Below the pieces are notes generated by a model. It made no database searches. It was not told the origin of the DNA and saw only the letters and a list, made by a program, of their open reading frames with translations. Shown here one piece after another: positions 25,383 to 34,540 of a stretch of DNA of 64,000 nucleotides. The position numbers and the translations under genes are program-made. Positions within the stretch are counted from its first letter, which is position 1; each line of letters starts with the position of its first letter. Location of the stretch: the NCBI GenBank assembly GCA_964554125.1, contig CAZKNG010000001.1, positions 18,961 to 82,960 of the forward strand, given 5' to 3'. This DNA comes from JAGHBT01 sp035311885 (GTDB lineage Bacteria; Krumholzibacteriota; Krumholzibacteriia; Krumholzibacteriales; WJIX01).

Positions 25383-26729
25383 TTATCTACCAATCTTTCT
25401 TAAGGCGTTCTTGGCCGCGTCAACGATAGGGTAGGTTGTAGGTGCTGATGTCAACAGAGGATGTGTTCCGAACTGCAATGTCGCGAGATCTGTCGCTGTC
25501 ATCTCATTCTGAATCGCCACTCCGAGTATATTAACCATCTCACCCGCTGATTTACCTGATACCACCTGAGCACCCAGCAGAATTCCGCTCGGCCCCGCGA
25601 AGACGAGTTTTATGTATTGAAGAGAGCTGTCGCTGAAACAGCCGGGATGGCGGTCGCGTGACCTGGCTTCTCCAACAACTATTTCAAAACCTTCATCTAA
25701 TGAAGATTTTTCTATTTTGCCCGCGGATCCTAACGACACGCCCTCTATAGATGTAGAAAATATAGCTATATTTCCCTTCTTCTCCCTTACCATCTTCAAA
25801 CCAAAGAGGTTTCCTCCAGCTATCCTCGCTTCAAAAGTTGCGGTTGAAGCCAGCATTAATTTTGAAGGCTTTCTGGTGAAAAAGCATTTATGCTCGACGC
25901 AATCCCCTGCCGCGAATACATCTTTTACCGATGTTCTCATATATTCATCAACCCATATCCCCCCGGTAATCCCCATGTGAAGACCGGCCTCCATAGCCAG
26001 CCGGGCGTTTGCTTTATATCCAATAGAGAGAATCACCGCGTCAGCTTCTATGACAGTTGAATCATCAAGTTCAACCCCTGATACCTTGCCGTTCTCATTT
26101 AAAATCCTTTTAACTCTGCTGGAAGTCCTGATATCTATGCCGTTATCCGACATGGCCTTAGCCGCGTAATCAGAAACATCCTTATCAAAGGCCAGCGGCA
26201 ACACACCATCAAGAGCCTCAACCAGTGTTACCTTTTCGACCTCTTTTCTGAGCTCATCACTCATCTCCATACCGATAAAACCGGCACCAATTACAACAAG
26301 ATTCTTTGACCCCTTCAGTTCCGGTTGAACTTTTTTAATATATTCATAATCCTTGGGAATTGAATATACGCCATCTGCTTCTGCCCCTTCAATCGGAGGT
26401 ATTACAGGAGTCGATCCCGTAGCAAAAACAAGTTTGTTATACCCAACCTCTTTTCCGCGCGATGTTTTAACACTTTTGTTTTCAGTATCGACGCTTACAA
26501 CTTCATCAATAAGAAATTCTATGCCCAGCTTCCTGGGACCTTCTATACTCATAACACCGTCGTCAACACTTTTTAATGTGGAAAATGTGTACGGAATGCT
26601 GCAGGGAATCAGAGAAATTTCCTCTTTCCTTATTACAAGGACACTCTTTTCCGGATAATCAAGCTTCGCGGTTTTAGCTGAAATAATGCCGGCCGCGGAG
26701 CCTCCTATTACGACTACATCGTACTTCAT
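25383..26729 (-). CDS. CoA-disulfide reductase / NADH oxidase-like flavoprotein
   Basis: FAD/NAD(P)-dependent disulfide oxidoreductase, 448 residues. The ATG at 26729 is chosen because AAGGAGT sits 5 bases ahead; a GTG at 26759 lacks one. MKYDVVVIGGSAAGIISA binds FAD, and ISLIPCSIPYTF places the single redox Cys at residue 43, exactly the CoA-disulfide reductase/Nox position. NLVVIGAGFIGMEMSDEL is the NAD motif, and VFAAGDCVEH is the second FAD motif. The C-terminal dimer domain ends TDLATLQFGTHPLLTSAPT. It may reduce CoA-, persulfide- or polysulfide-type disulfides or oxygen. A terminator follows the gene. Confidence 0.93.
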   Translation of the reverse strand: MKYDVVVIGGSAAGIISAKTAKLDYPEKSVLVIRKEEISLIPCSIPYTFSTLKSVDDGVMSIEGPRKLGIEFLIDEVVSVDTENKSVKTSRGKEVGYNKLVFATGSTPVIPPIEGAEADGVYSIPKDYEYIKKVQPELKGSKNLVVIGAGFIGMEMSDELRKEVEKVTLVEALDGVLPLAFDKDVSDYAAKAMSDNGIDIRTSSRVKRILNENGKVSGVELDDSTVIEADAVILSIGYKANARLAMEAGLHMGITGGIWVDEYMRTSVKDVFAAGDCVEHKCFFTRKPSKLMLASTATFEARIAGGNLFGLKMVREKKGNIAIFSTSIEGVSLGSAGKIEKSSLDEGFEIVVGEARSRDRHPGCFSDSSLQYIKLVFAGPSGILLGAQVVSGKSAGEMVNILGVAIQNEMTATDLATLQFGTHPLLTSAPTTYPIVDAAKNALRKIGR

Positions 26730-26879
26730 AAAAACTCCTTTGAGCAGGGACGTACGCACTAATTTAATACTTTGAAAAATTAGTTTACAGTAACATAATA
26801 CAAACTTTCACTTTATAATCAAATATTTTCGATTTGACTCTTTGTATCTGTATATATGGAATCTGCTTTCCTCTATTGC

Positions 26880-28281
26880 CTAAAGCTGAATAACCCTTTC
26901 AGTTACAGCGTCTAAGAACTCCCGTTCGTGAGAAACAATTACCGATGTCGTCTCTTTCGAATCCCTGAAGTTTCCCAGGGTTGATATAAGCCAGATCGGA
27001 AGAGCACACGTCTGAACTCCANNNNNNNNNNTCCAGAAAGAGAGCGGGCTCATCGAAAAGATATAACTGTGCCCTGAAAACAAGAACCGAAGCTATCGCG
27101 CAGAGCCTCTTTTCACCCTGAGACAGATGAAAGGGATTCCTCTCTCTGAACCTGTCGTATTCAAGACCCACTGTATCAAGAGCGCACCTTACGGCTTCGG
27201 TCAAACCATTATTTCCTTTGAAAGATCTGTATCCCAACGATACCTCTTCCTGAACGCTTGGCGAGAAAAAGGCCTCTTCAGGTGACTGAAAAAGAACGCC
27301 TACTCTTCCGGGCTGAAAACCACCTGCGGAAGAGAGATCTTTTCCCAACACCTCTATCCGGCCTTCCCGCGCGGGCAACAATCCGGCACATGCCATAAGA
27401 AGTGTGGTTTTACCGGACCCGTTCGGGCCTGTTATTCCAACGGCCTCACCTTTCTTTATACAAAGATCCTCAATCCTAAGCACAAAATCTCCTTCACCCC
27501 GCGAAATAACAGCTTTTTTTATATTAACGACATCCTCGATACCTGTGCCTGTTTCACGCTCCGGAGACTTGTCCCTCAGATAAAGTTCTTTTTCTGCAGG
27601 TTCAGAATAAATTCCCGTGATCAAATCCTCACTCACGATATTCTTAAAATCCTCCGGTGTGCCGTCAAAGAAAACCCTCCCTCTTTTCAGATATATCACT
27701 CTGTCAGCCCGGGGGATTTCATCAGGACTAAGGGTTGCCCATAATACGGTTATTTTCCTTTTATAAAACAGATCTTCAACCAGTTTTATAAAATTATCCT
27801 TCTCTCCGCTGTCAAGATAGGAAAGGGGTTCATCAAGAATAAGGTGATCCGGATTTAACACCCAAACAGCGGCAAGAAGAAGCCTCTGTTTTTCTCCGCC
27901 TGAAAGTGTATGGGGGTTTCTTGTCACCAGACCTTTAAGATCAAACGCTGCCGTTGCTTCATTGAAACGTTTTTTCTTCTCAATAGCGCTTAATTTGAGA
28001 TTCTCCATACCGAAGAGAATCTCCCTCTCAACACTGGTTGTAATAAACTGGCTGTCAGGATTCTGCATAGCTATTCCGGTTGTAACTGCCGCCTTGGATT
28101 CAACAAACAGGCTTCCTTCAGTCGGCTCACGTAATCCGGCCGCCAGACGGCAAAGTGTACTCTTCCCTGAACCGTTCCCCCCTGTCAGAACGACCCAGCT
28201 GCCGTCTTCAATTCTTAAGTCCAAGGGGGCAATAATCTTCCTGCTATTTATTCTAAGAGAGAGATTTTCCAGACGAATCAA
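26880..28281 (-). CDS. Fused two-domain ECF/cobalt-type ABC ATPase, broken by an assembly artefact
   Basis: Two ATPase domains in tandem, as in fused EcfA1-EcfA2/CbiO proteins. Domain 1: Walker A TGGNGSGKST (about 34-43), LSGGEKQR, Walker B HLILDEPLSYLDS. Domain 2: TGPNGSGKTT (about 281-290), LSQGEKR, LFDEPALFL. At that point the sequence hits ten Ns (27022-27031) and adapter bases (26993-27021), after which the true C-terminus, LISTLGNFRDSKETTS to VTERVIQL, resumes in another frame, stopping at 26880. The apparent 460-residue reading through the gap is false. Start TTG overlaps the TPR gene's stop (TTGA). No ECF T or S component is visible in the window. Confidence 0.85.
26993..27031. other. 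Sequencing-adapter remnant plus N gap (assembly artefact)
   Basis: Positions 26993-27021 begin AGATCGGAAGAGC and continue as the standard Illumina TruSeq 3' adapter for 29 bases; 27022-27031 are ten Ns. This is a scaffold join, not biology. It disrupts the ABC ATPase gene and creates false peptides (for example WSSDVCSSDL) often seen in contaminated metagenome proteins. Confidence 0.98.
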
Positions 28282-29045
28282 TTACCTTCCCCCTCAGGCT
28301 GCCTTATGGCGTCAAGGTGGGAACGGGCATTATCCGCCCAGTCACTTGAGGAGTCAAGTTCAAGATACCTCTTCCACATCTCTTCAGCTTTGTCCTTGTC
28401 GCCTTCTTTTTCGCAGATTATCGCAAGAGAATAAATTGATTTCAAATGCGATGGATCGATATCAAGAACTCTCCGGAAGGTCTCTTTGGCATCTTGAATT
28501 TCGCCAATATGAAAGAGGGAATTGCCTAGAGCAAAAAGATATTCAGGGTTATCCTTTACTCGAACGGTCAGGTCGCGAAGCACTGTAACTGCATTCTTAT
28601 GAAGCCCCAGCCTCTGATAGGTAACCCCGAGATTAAAAGAAGCATCATAGAGAGATCTGTCCAGTTTCAAAGCATTCTGAAAATTATCGATAGCTTCCGC
28701 GTAATTTCCTTCAGAGACAAGCTTCAGTCCCGTATTATACCTTCTGGAAGCCTTCAGATCATCCTCTATAGCATCGATATCTTCTTCCGAAAGAGGTACT
28801 CTTACACCGGAGCCGGGTCTGGGATTATCACCTTTTTCAGACCCGTTATAAAGCGCGAGCGCCTCTGCCATTTCAGGCTCCTTATAAAAATCAGCAGCAA
28901 TCGATTTCCACGTTTCCCCCTCCGTTACTCTGTGAGTTACAACCTTCCTGACAGATTCTTCCCGAATAATATGCCCCCTTTTCTCTGCGCAGGAAACAAG
29001 CAGGATCAAAGAGAAAAACAAACCTGCGGCTACCGTTCTTTTCAT
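28278..29045 (-). CDS. LysM/TPR lipoprotein
   Basis: Predicted lipoprotein, about 255 residues. The ATG at 29045 is preferred: AAGGAAG precedes it and it begins MKRTVAAGLFFSLILLVSC with the lipid Cys19. Residues about 38-82 are a LysM-like domain (HRVTEGETWKSIAADFY..VRVPL) for peptidoglycan binding. Three to four TPRs follow (about 95-245) with NYAEAIDNFQNALKLD, AKETFRRVLDIDPSH and AEEMWKRYLELD. It probably sits at the outer membrane or periplasm bound to the wall. Its 5' end lies inside the end of larC and its stop overlaps the ATPase start, so it is in one operon with larB-larC and the ATPase. Confidence 0.85.
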   Translation of the reverse strand: MKRTVAAGLFFSLILLVSCAEKRGHIIREESVRKVVTHRVTEGETWKSIAADFYKEPEMAEALALYNGSEKGDNPRPGSGVRVPLSEEDIDAIEDDLKASRRYNTGLKLVSEGNYAEAIDNFQNALKLDRSLYDASFNLGVTYQRLGLHKNAVTVLRDLTVRVKDNPEYLFALGNSLFHIGEIQDAKETFRRVLDIDPSHLKSIYSLAIICEKEGDKDKAEEMWKRYLELDSSSDWADNARSHLDAIRQPEGEGN

Positions 29046-29064
29046 TATTCTTCCTTTGACCTCT

Positions 29065-30288
29065 CTACCTGTCTTCTCTCTCCTGCTCTGCACGTTTCAA
29101 CCTTTCTGAACCGCTCTCGCGGGCTTCCCTGTAGACCTTTTCAAGGGGAACCTTCCGGGCAAGCGCCGCCTCTTTACACGATTCATATTCCGGGGTAAAA
29201 TCAACCGAACCGTCAGGGAATTTCCTGAATTTTATCTTAATCCTGCCAAATGCCGTATTGACCGATTCAATCCATCTGTCAAGTTCTATGCGTTTTTCAC
29301 TCGTTATCCTTATCCCGAAAGTAGTCGTTTCCTTAAAAACAGCTTGAAAAATTTCTTCTGCCGCGTCTTGAAGAGATAAAACTGTTACTTTAGTCCCAGG
29401 GCGCCCCTTCTTCATCATAACTGGCGTGAAATATACCTCAAGCGCTCCAAGCTCAAATAACTTTTCCCTGAGATACTGTAGAATCTCAGGATTCATGTCG
29501 TCAATTGTTGTTCTTATGACCGTTATTTCACTACTGCCGGCCGTTTCTCCGATTTCAATTACCCTGAGCAGGCCCGGCCCCCCTTTGTACTCTCTCGTAC
29601 CGGAAGAATACACAACTCTTTTAAGTATTACAGGAAGAGAAGGAGAAAGGGGCTCGCCCAATACCTTTAATATTGCGGCGCCTGAGGGTGTAACTATTTC
29701 CGCATCCCTCTCTGTCATTTCAACCTCTTCACCTTTAAGAATCTCAAGAGTTGCGGGAGCTGGAACGGGAAGAACCCCATGGGCGATCGATATTGAACCG
29801 CTTCCGAGCCTGAATCTTCTACGATATATTTTTGGAAAGCCGAGCAGATAGAGCCCGGCAACAGAACCCACAATATCTACAATAGAATCCACGGCTCCAA
29901 CTTCGTGAAAATGGACTTCCAGAGGTTCTTTGTCGTGAACCTTTCCCTCCGATTCGGCAATAATCTTAAAAATATCTACTGCCGGAGATTTAATGGAGGG
30001 ATCAATATTCGAATCATTTATCATTGATAAAATATCACTGAAGTTTCGAGCAGAAGGCTCAGAATCACATACAACCCTTGTTCTTCTGGTAGTTATCCCT
30101 CTTGAAATAACCCTTTCGGTTATTATTCTGAAAGGTTCAAGACCGGGCAGCTTCGCTACAATTCGCCTGACATTCTCCGGATCCGCTCCAAGTTCGAAGA
30201 TAGATCCGAGAAACATATCACCACTCATACCCTCAGAGGGATCCACCAGTAGTGTGTCAATCTCAGTCTTTTCTAAATTTGCATTCAT
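29065..30288 (-). CDS. larC: Nickel insertion protein of pincer-cofactor synthesis
   Basis: LarC inserts nickel into the pyridinium bis-thiocarboxylate precursor of the nickel-pincer nucleotide cofactor. VDPSEGMSGDMFLGSIFELGA near residues 17-37 is the LarC opening. SRGITTRRTRV, HFHEVGAVDSIVDIVGS and GSGSISIAHGVLPVPAPATLEIL are typical. Single 407-residue frame; in Lactobacillus larC is split as larC1/larC2 and read by frameshifting, which is not needed here. AAGGA lies 6 bases before the ATG. larB is 80 bases upstream. larE and larA are not in the window. Confidence 0.93.
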   Translation of the reverse strand: MNANLEKTEIDTLLVDPSEGMSGDMFLGSIFELGADPENVRRIVAKLPGLEPFRIITERVISRGITTRRTRVVCDSEPSARNFSDILSMINDSNIDPSIKSPAVDIFKIIAESEGKVHDKEPLEVHFHEVGAVDSIVDIVGSVAGLYLLGFPKIYRRRFRLGSGSISIAHGVLPVPAPATLEILKGEEVEMTERDAEIVTPSGAAILKVLGEPLSPSLPVILKRVVYSSGTREYKGGPGLLRVIEIGETAGSSEITVIRTTIDDMNPEILQYLREKLFELGALEVYFTPVMMKKGRPGTKVTVLSLQDAAEEIFQAVFKETTTFGIRITSEKRIELDRWIESVNTAFGRIKIKFRKFPDGSVDFTPEYESCKEAALARKVPLEKVYREARESGSERLKRAEQEREDR

Positions 30289-30368
30289 CTTTCTTCCTTA
30301 TCTCTATTAGATCCCCGACGGAGTAACCGTCAGAATGAATAACTTCCTTATTATTGAAATATTTACTA

Positions 30369-31154
30369 CTATTCTTCTTTTAACTCAATCCCTCTCTCAT
30401 CTTTTTCATATATTCCGCGGCATATCAGAGCGGCGGAAATAGCAGCTCCGTATCCATTGTCAATGTTTACAACCGACACACCGCCCGCGCAGCTGTTAAG
30501 CATCGTAAGAAGCGCGGACAGCCCGCCGAAACTGGCTCCATAACCTACACTGGTCGGCACGGCAATAACAGGCGCGCAGCTCATCCCGGCCACAACACTG
30601 GCCAGAGCCCCTTCCATCCCGGCCACTACTATAATCACATCAGCTTTACGTATCTCTTCGAGAGATGAAATGAACCGGTGTATGCCGGCAACGCCGACAT
30701 CGTAGAATCTTTCTACACTGCAGCCGAAAAACTCTGCGGAGAGAGCCGCTTCTTCACAAACAGGCATGTCAGACGTTCCGCCGGATACTATTGCAATTTT
30801 CCCATTTCTCCCGGCAGGGACTCTCCGAACAGTAAATAGCTTCGCTTCCTTATGGTATTCAGCGTCCGGCAGTAAAGGAGAGATCTTTTCAAACTGCTTC
30901 CGGGTGCATCTTGTCGCGAGCAGGTTGCTTCCGCTTTCTATAATTCCCCTCGCTATTCTTACAATCTGATCCGCTTCTTTACCCTGACAAAAAATTACTT
31001 CGGGAAAACCCCTCCTCAGCTCTCTGTGATGATCTATCCTGGCAAAATCGATATCTTCAAAAGGGAAGACCTTCAAACGTCCTAAGGCTTCAGAGACGGA
31101 AATTTTCCCTTTGGCTACTCCCTCAAGAAGCCCTTTCAAATCATTTTCCTTCAT
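30369..31154 (-). CDS. larB: Pyridinium-3,5-biscarboxylate synthase (LarB)
   Basis: LarB carboxylates and hydrolyses nicotinate adenine dinucleotide, the first step of nickel-pincer cofactor synthesis. The N-terminal helix has LKGLLEGVAKGKISVSEAL and DIDFARIDHHRELRRGFPEVIFCQGK. The C-terminal AIR-carboxylase-like (PurE-like) domain has KIAIVSGGTSDMPVCEEAA, VAGMEGALASVVAGM and PVIAVPTSVGYGASFGG. Length, 261 residues, is typical. The ATG lies 14 bases inside the end of the dus gene, so translation is coupled. Confidence 0.94.
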   Translation of the reverse strand: MKENDLKGLLEGVAKGKISVSEALGRLKVFPFEDIDFARIDHHRELRRGFPEVIFCQGKEADQIVRIARGIIESGSNLLATRCTRKQFEKISPLLPDAEYHKEAKLFTVRRVPAGRNGKIAIVSGGTSDMPVCEEAALSAEFFGCSVERFYDVGVAGIHRFISSLEEIRKADVIIVVAGMEGALASVVAGMSCAPVIAVPTSVGYGASFGGLSALLTMLNSCAGGVSVVNIDNGYGAAISAALICRGIYEKDERGIELKEE

Positions 31155-32226
31155 TTACTTTTATCTCCTCCCTGAGCTCGTCAAGAATGGCAAGAACACC
31201 GCTTAAGCTTTCCGAGTGAGAAAGCCTTTCTCTATAATCTTTCATCCCCCTGTAATCCCGGATATACGATCTATAGCACTTCCGCATCTGAAGAACCGCC
31301 GTACGTTCACCCTTCAGGTCAACTTCCATTTTTATAAAACGCTTTAGAATATCAATTTTTTCCAGGAAATCGGACGGTGCTTTACGCCGGGGAATCGACC
31401 ATTTCTCCCCGGGTGATTTGATCCCTCCTCCTTTACTGTCCCTGCCGAATGAATATTCAGCTTTCTCTTTGATCTGCGCGAAAATCCAAGGCCTTCCCAC
31501 AGCTCCCCTGCCAATCATCACAATATCACATCCCGTCTTATCGACAATATTCTTATATCCCTCTAAATCAAAAACATCTCCGTTAGCTATAACAGGAATA
31601 TCCAATTCTTCTCTCAGTCTGGCAATATGAAACCAATTAGCTTCTCCGGAAAAAGCCTGAGATCTATAGCGGGGATGAAGTGTTACAGCGGAAACCCCCG
31701 ATTCCTGTAGCAGATTGCCCGCTTCTATATAATTTTCATTAGCCCTATTCCAACCGCTTCTTATTTTTGCCGTTACAGAAAGCGGCTCCACTCTTTTTAC
31801 AACCTCGCGGGTGATCTTTCCCATCAGACTCAAATCACGCATAATGCCGGCCCCTCCGTTCTTCCGCACGACCTTTTTTACGGGACACCCGAAGTTCAGA
31901 TCGATAAAAGCCGGGTTGCGCGCGGCTGCTATTTCAGCCGCTTCAGCCATAGATAAAGGATCGGATCCAAAGAGCTGGACTCCCACGGGGCCTTCCCGAT
32001 CCATTCTCAGAGTCAGCTTTTCCGTTTTTGAAGCTCTCCTCTTGAGCCCTTCCGCGCTTACCATTTCAGTCACGGCAAAATCCGCCCCGAATTCAAAACA
32101 GAGCAGCCTGAATGCCGCGTCAGAGTATCCGGCCAGAGGCGCTAGACAAAGAGCTGGTCCTGTGAAAAGTCCTTTCATTATAACTTCATTAGAACACGGC
32201 CGGTAACCGTAATTCTCAGCCTCCAT
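31141..32226 (-). CDS. dus: tRNA-dihydrouridine synthase
   Basis: FMN enzyme reducing uridine in tRNA, most like DusB. CLAPLAGYSDAAFRLLCFEFGA (27-48) starts the TIM barrel. The catalytic Cys is in DLNFGCPVKKVVRKNGGAG (Cys114). TAKIRSGWN and MIGRGAVGRPWIF are conserved. About 361 residues from the first ATG; an internal ATG at residue 17 (MKGLFTGPALCLAPLAG) gives the more usual N-terminus, but neither start has a good ribosome-binding site. The C-terminal half (about 250-361) has a Lys/Arg-rich insert before KRFIKMEVDLKGE. It is followed by overlapping larB. Confidence 0.93.
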   Translation of the reverse strand: MEAENYGYRPCSNEVIMKGLFTGPALCLAPLAGYSDAAFRLLCFEFGADFAVTEMVSAEGLKRRASKTEKLTLRMDREGPVGVQLFGSDPLSMAEAAEIAAARNPAFIDLNFGCPVKKVVRKNGGAGIMRDLSLMGKITREVVKRVEPLSVTAKIRSGWNRANENYIEAGNLLQESGVSAVTLHPRYRSQAFSGEANWFHIARLREELDIPVIANGDVFDLEGYKNIVDKTGCDIVMIGRGAVGRPWIFAQIKEKAEYSFGRDSKGGGIKSPGEKWSIPRRKAPSDFLEKIDILKRFIKMEVDLKGERTAVLQMRKCYRSYIRDYRGMKDYRERLSHSESLSGVLAILDELREEIKVNEGK

Positions 32227-32272
32227 TACAACAACGGGTCATCGTCTCTATAAAATACGATTCTAAAAAAGA

Positions 32273-33094
32273 TTACAAGCTGTGCGGGATCAAGTATAAT
32301 CCCACTGTAATAATAGAACAAATAATAACGGCATAAGCATAATTATTCTTTCCTATAATATCACGGCCGCGCCCTAACCCGAAGAAAGAGCCGCGCACAA
32401 GAAGAGCGGCAATCAGCCAGCAAACAAAAATAATCTGTGTTTTATTGTCCGTAATATCAAAACCGAACGGGAACCCTTCCCAGACGGGACCGAACCTCTG
32501 ATAATTTAATATAAACCCAAGAGGCCAACCTCCTATAAAGAGACATATCATCCCGGTTCTCATCATTCTGACAGTATAAGTAATCCCCTCTCCGGAAAAC
32601 AATATCGCCAAAGCTCCAAGGAAAGATTTGATAATAAAGAAAAAAGAGAGGAACATAAATACTATATGCAGCAGAACAACTGTTTTTGAATATTCACCTT
32701 TATATTTTACAGTATAGAAGGATCCATCCCCGGGAACACGCAGAATTTGTTCACCCCTGCGGTTCAGTATAAAAAAGTATTTCAGTTTTTCTCCCTTGCC
32801 AAGTGAAGGCAGATCGGCTTTCCATACCCCCGAATCCTCTTTCCGCATCCGCAGGATCTTATCCTCGTTATCTCCGTGTATGTATGCAAGATTCACGGAT
32901 AGACTTTCAGAAGACAACGCTTTTATCTTAACCACAGGATTTCCACTACCGACATGTTCAAACACTGTAAAATGTTCTACACTGACTCCCTCTTTTTCCA
33001 GTTCCACGTGATCGGAATTGTTCATAGAGGTCTTCCTCGCGACAAAGAAGATAACAATCGTCAGCAAAAAAGCTATGGTAACGCGTCTGGCCAT
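32273..33094 (-). CDS. Uncharacterised membrane protein with an N-terminal beta-domain
   Basis: I do not recognise the family. From the ATG at 33094 (ATGGAGAAAAGT ahead) it starts MARRVTIAFLLTIVIFFVAR, a membrane anchor. Then comes an extracytoplasmic domain of about 110 residues with beta pattern (VEHFTVFEHVGSGNPVVKIKA, GVWKADLPSLGKGEKLKYFF), resembling a small Ig or carbohydrate-binding-type fold. Four further hydrophobic segments follow, with YQRFGPVWEGFPFGFDITDNKTQ between the second and third. The last region resembles short membrane-protein ends of unknown role. About 273 residues. It is separate from dus by 46 bases and may share its promoter. Confidence 0.65.
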   Translation of the reverse strand: MARRVTIAFLLTIVIFFVARKTSMNNSDHVELEKEGVSVEHFTVFEHVGSGNPVVKIKALSSESLSVNLAYIHGDNEDKILRMRKEDSGVWKADLPSLGKGEKLKYFFILNRRGEQILRVPGDGSFYTVKYKGEYSKTVVLLHIVFMFLSFFFIIKSFLGALAILFSGEGITYTVRMMRTGMICLFIGGWPLGFILNYQRFGPVWEGFPFGFDITDNKTQIIFVCWLIAALLVRGSFFGLGRGRDIIGKNNYAYAVIICSIITVGLYLIPHSL

Positions 33095-33245
33095 ACTTTT
33101 CTCCATTTCTTCAAACTGAATAACATGATATTCCAAAATCGAATCAAAAGCAAGTATGGCATTATAGTTGATTGCGTGAATCTGTTTACATATTTTCTAA
33201 TAAGCTGATAGAATATTTACTAATATTAAACCAGAAGAGACCGAT

Positions 33246-34100
33246 ATGTCTAATATATGCCGGCTGGAAAAGGAGATTCAAATTGATAACGGCGGCTGTT
33301 CTCCAGTCTATGCTGACATAAGAACAGCTGATCCCGATAGTGCGCTCCCCGTTATCATCCTTTGCCATGGTTTTCTGGGATATAAAAGGTGGGGATGGCT
33401 GCCCTTTCTTCCCCGCCGTATTTCTCTGAGAGCATTTCATCCTTTCACAATACGCTTCTCTATGAATCGAACACACGAAAAAACCGGCAGGATAACAAAA
33501 CCGGAGGAATTCGCCCGTAACACATTTACAAGAGAAGTTCATGATCTGGAGAATACCCTTTCTTACGTCAGGAACGGAAAACTCCCGGTACCTGCTGACC
33601 ACGAAAGATTGGGGCTCTTCGGTCACAGCCGCGGAGGAGCTGTCTGCATAATAACCGCTGGCCGTTTCAAAGAGGTTAAATCCCTTGTCACATGGTCATC
33701 CCCCCCATCTCTGGATCGTTACACCAACAGGCGCAAGAAGAAATGGGCGGAATCGGGCAGACTTACTTTCCAGAATTCAAGAGCGGACCGGCCGCTTAAC
33801 ATGAATTATTCCTTCTACGAAGATATCGACTCAAACCGCGAAAAATACGATCTTTTGTCACAGGTTTCAAATTTGCGAATACCTCATCTTATAATACATG
33901 GAGAACAGGATGCCGCGGTCAGCTTGAAAGAAGCTGAAAAATTCATTAAATTAAATAGAGCCGGAAGATGCAGATTTGATAGAATTAAGCGATGCGGTCA
34001 CACGTTCGGAACGAAACACCCGATGACAAAACCTACTAAAGAACTTCTGTCGAGTCTGGATAGAACAGAGGAATGGTTAGTTGAAACGGTACCTGAATGA
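33246..34100 (+). CDS. Alpha/beta hydrolase
   Basis: Serine hydrolase of the alpha/beta fold, 284 residues, no signal peptide. Oxyanion-hole start VIILCHGFLGYKRWGWLPFL (36-55) and nucleophile elbow GLFGHSRGGAV with Ser128. The acid is probably the Asp of IIHGEQDAAVSLKEA and the base the His of RCGHTFGTKHP. LARGE lid region with NRTHEKTGRITKPEEF. Relatives act on esters, lipids or dienelactones; substrate unknown. It is coupled by a 4-base overlap to a small membrane protein gene and converges with the HAD gene. Confidence 0.85.
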   Translation: MSNICRLEKEIQIDNGGCSPVYADIRTADPDSALPVIILCHGFLGYKRWGWLPFLPRRISLRAFHPFTIRFSMNRTHEKTGRITKPEEFARNTFTREVHDLENTLSYVRNGKLPVPADHERLGLFGHSRGGAVCIITAGRFKEVKSLVTWSSPPSLDRYTNRRKKKWAESGRLTFQNSRADRPLNMNYSFYEDIDSNREKYDLLSQVSNLRIPHLIIHGEQDAAVSLKEAEKFIKLNRAGRCRFDRIKRCGHTFGTKHPMTKPTKELLSSLDRTEEWLVETVPE

Positions 34101-34111
34101 AGGGTTTTCTT

Positions 34112-34507
34112 ATGAACAAGAAACTGATTATTATGATAACGGCCGCTTTGTCTGTTTTGCTCGTACTATTTATATTTAAAGGATTTATTTCCAAACAGAT
34201 ATACATGATGCAGGTCAACGAATTAGCCGATAAAGTCCCCGCCCCCGCCGATGACAGGATAAACTACAGAGAGGACCTTCGTTACACGATGAATAAATTA
34301 TGGTCTTCCCGCCGGGAAAATATTATCACACAAAATGATCTTAATGAGGTATTGGATCGCCTGAAAGCTCTGAACCGGAAAGAAAATGTTACGGAAAAGG
34401 AGATTTTTGACTTTATCGATTATGTAAGTAACATATATACAACGGCTATAATCAAAAGGAACAATGAATCATCCAGCTCGGGTGAAACTGTAATATTCTC
34501 AGATTGA
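34112..34507 (+). CDS. Small single-pass membrane protein, unknown
   Basis: About 131 residues from the ATG at 34112, which has GAAGGG 7 bases ahead; an ATG at 34097 overlaps the upstream stop and adds five residues. One N-terminal transmembrane segment (LIIMITAALSVLLVLFIF) is followed by a charged, helical soluble part, rich in Asn, Glu and Arg (SSRRENIITQNDLNEVLDRL) with no cysteines or catalytic signature. It follows the hydrolase gene closely and is probably cotranscribed. No family recognised. Confidence 0.6.
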   Translation: MNKKLIIMITAALSVLLVLFIFKGFISKQIYMMQVNELADKVPAPADDRINYREDLRYTMNKLWSSRRENIITQNDLNEVLDRLKALNRKENVTEKEIFDFIDYVSNIYTTAIIKRNNESSSSGETVIFSD

Positions 34508-34540
34508 ATCGAGACCGCTGTTAAACACCTATTTAACCAA

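Noticed and set aside
26880..27083. Separate small protein reading GVQTCALPI across the gap
   Set aside because: It is the adapter read in another frame joined to the true C-terminus of the ABC ATPase; not an independent gene.
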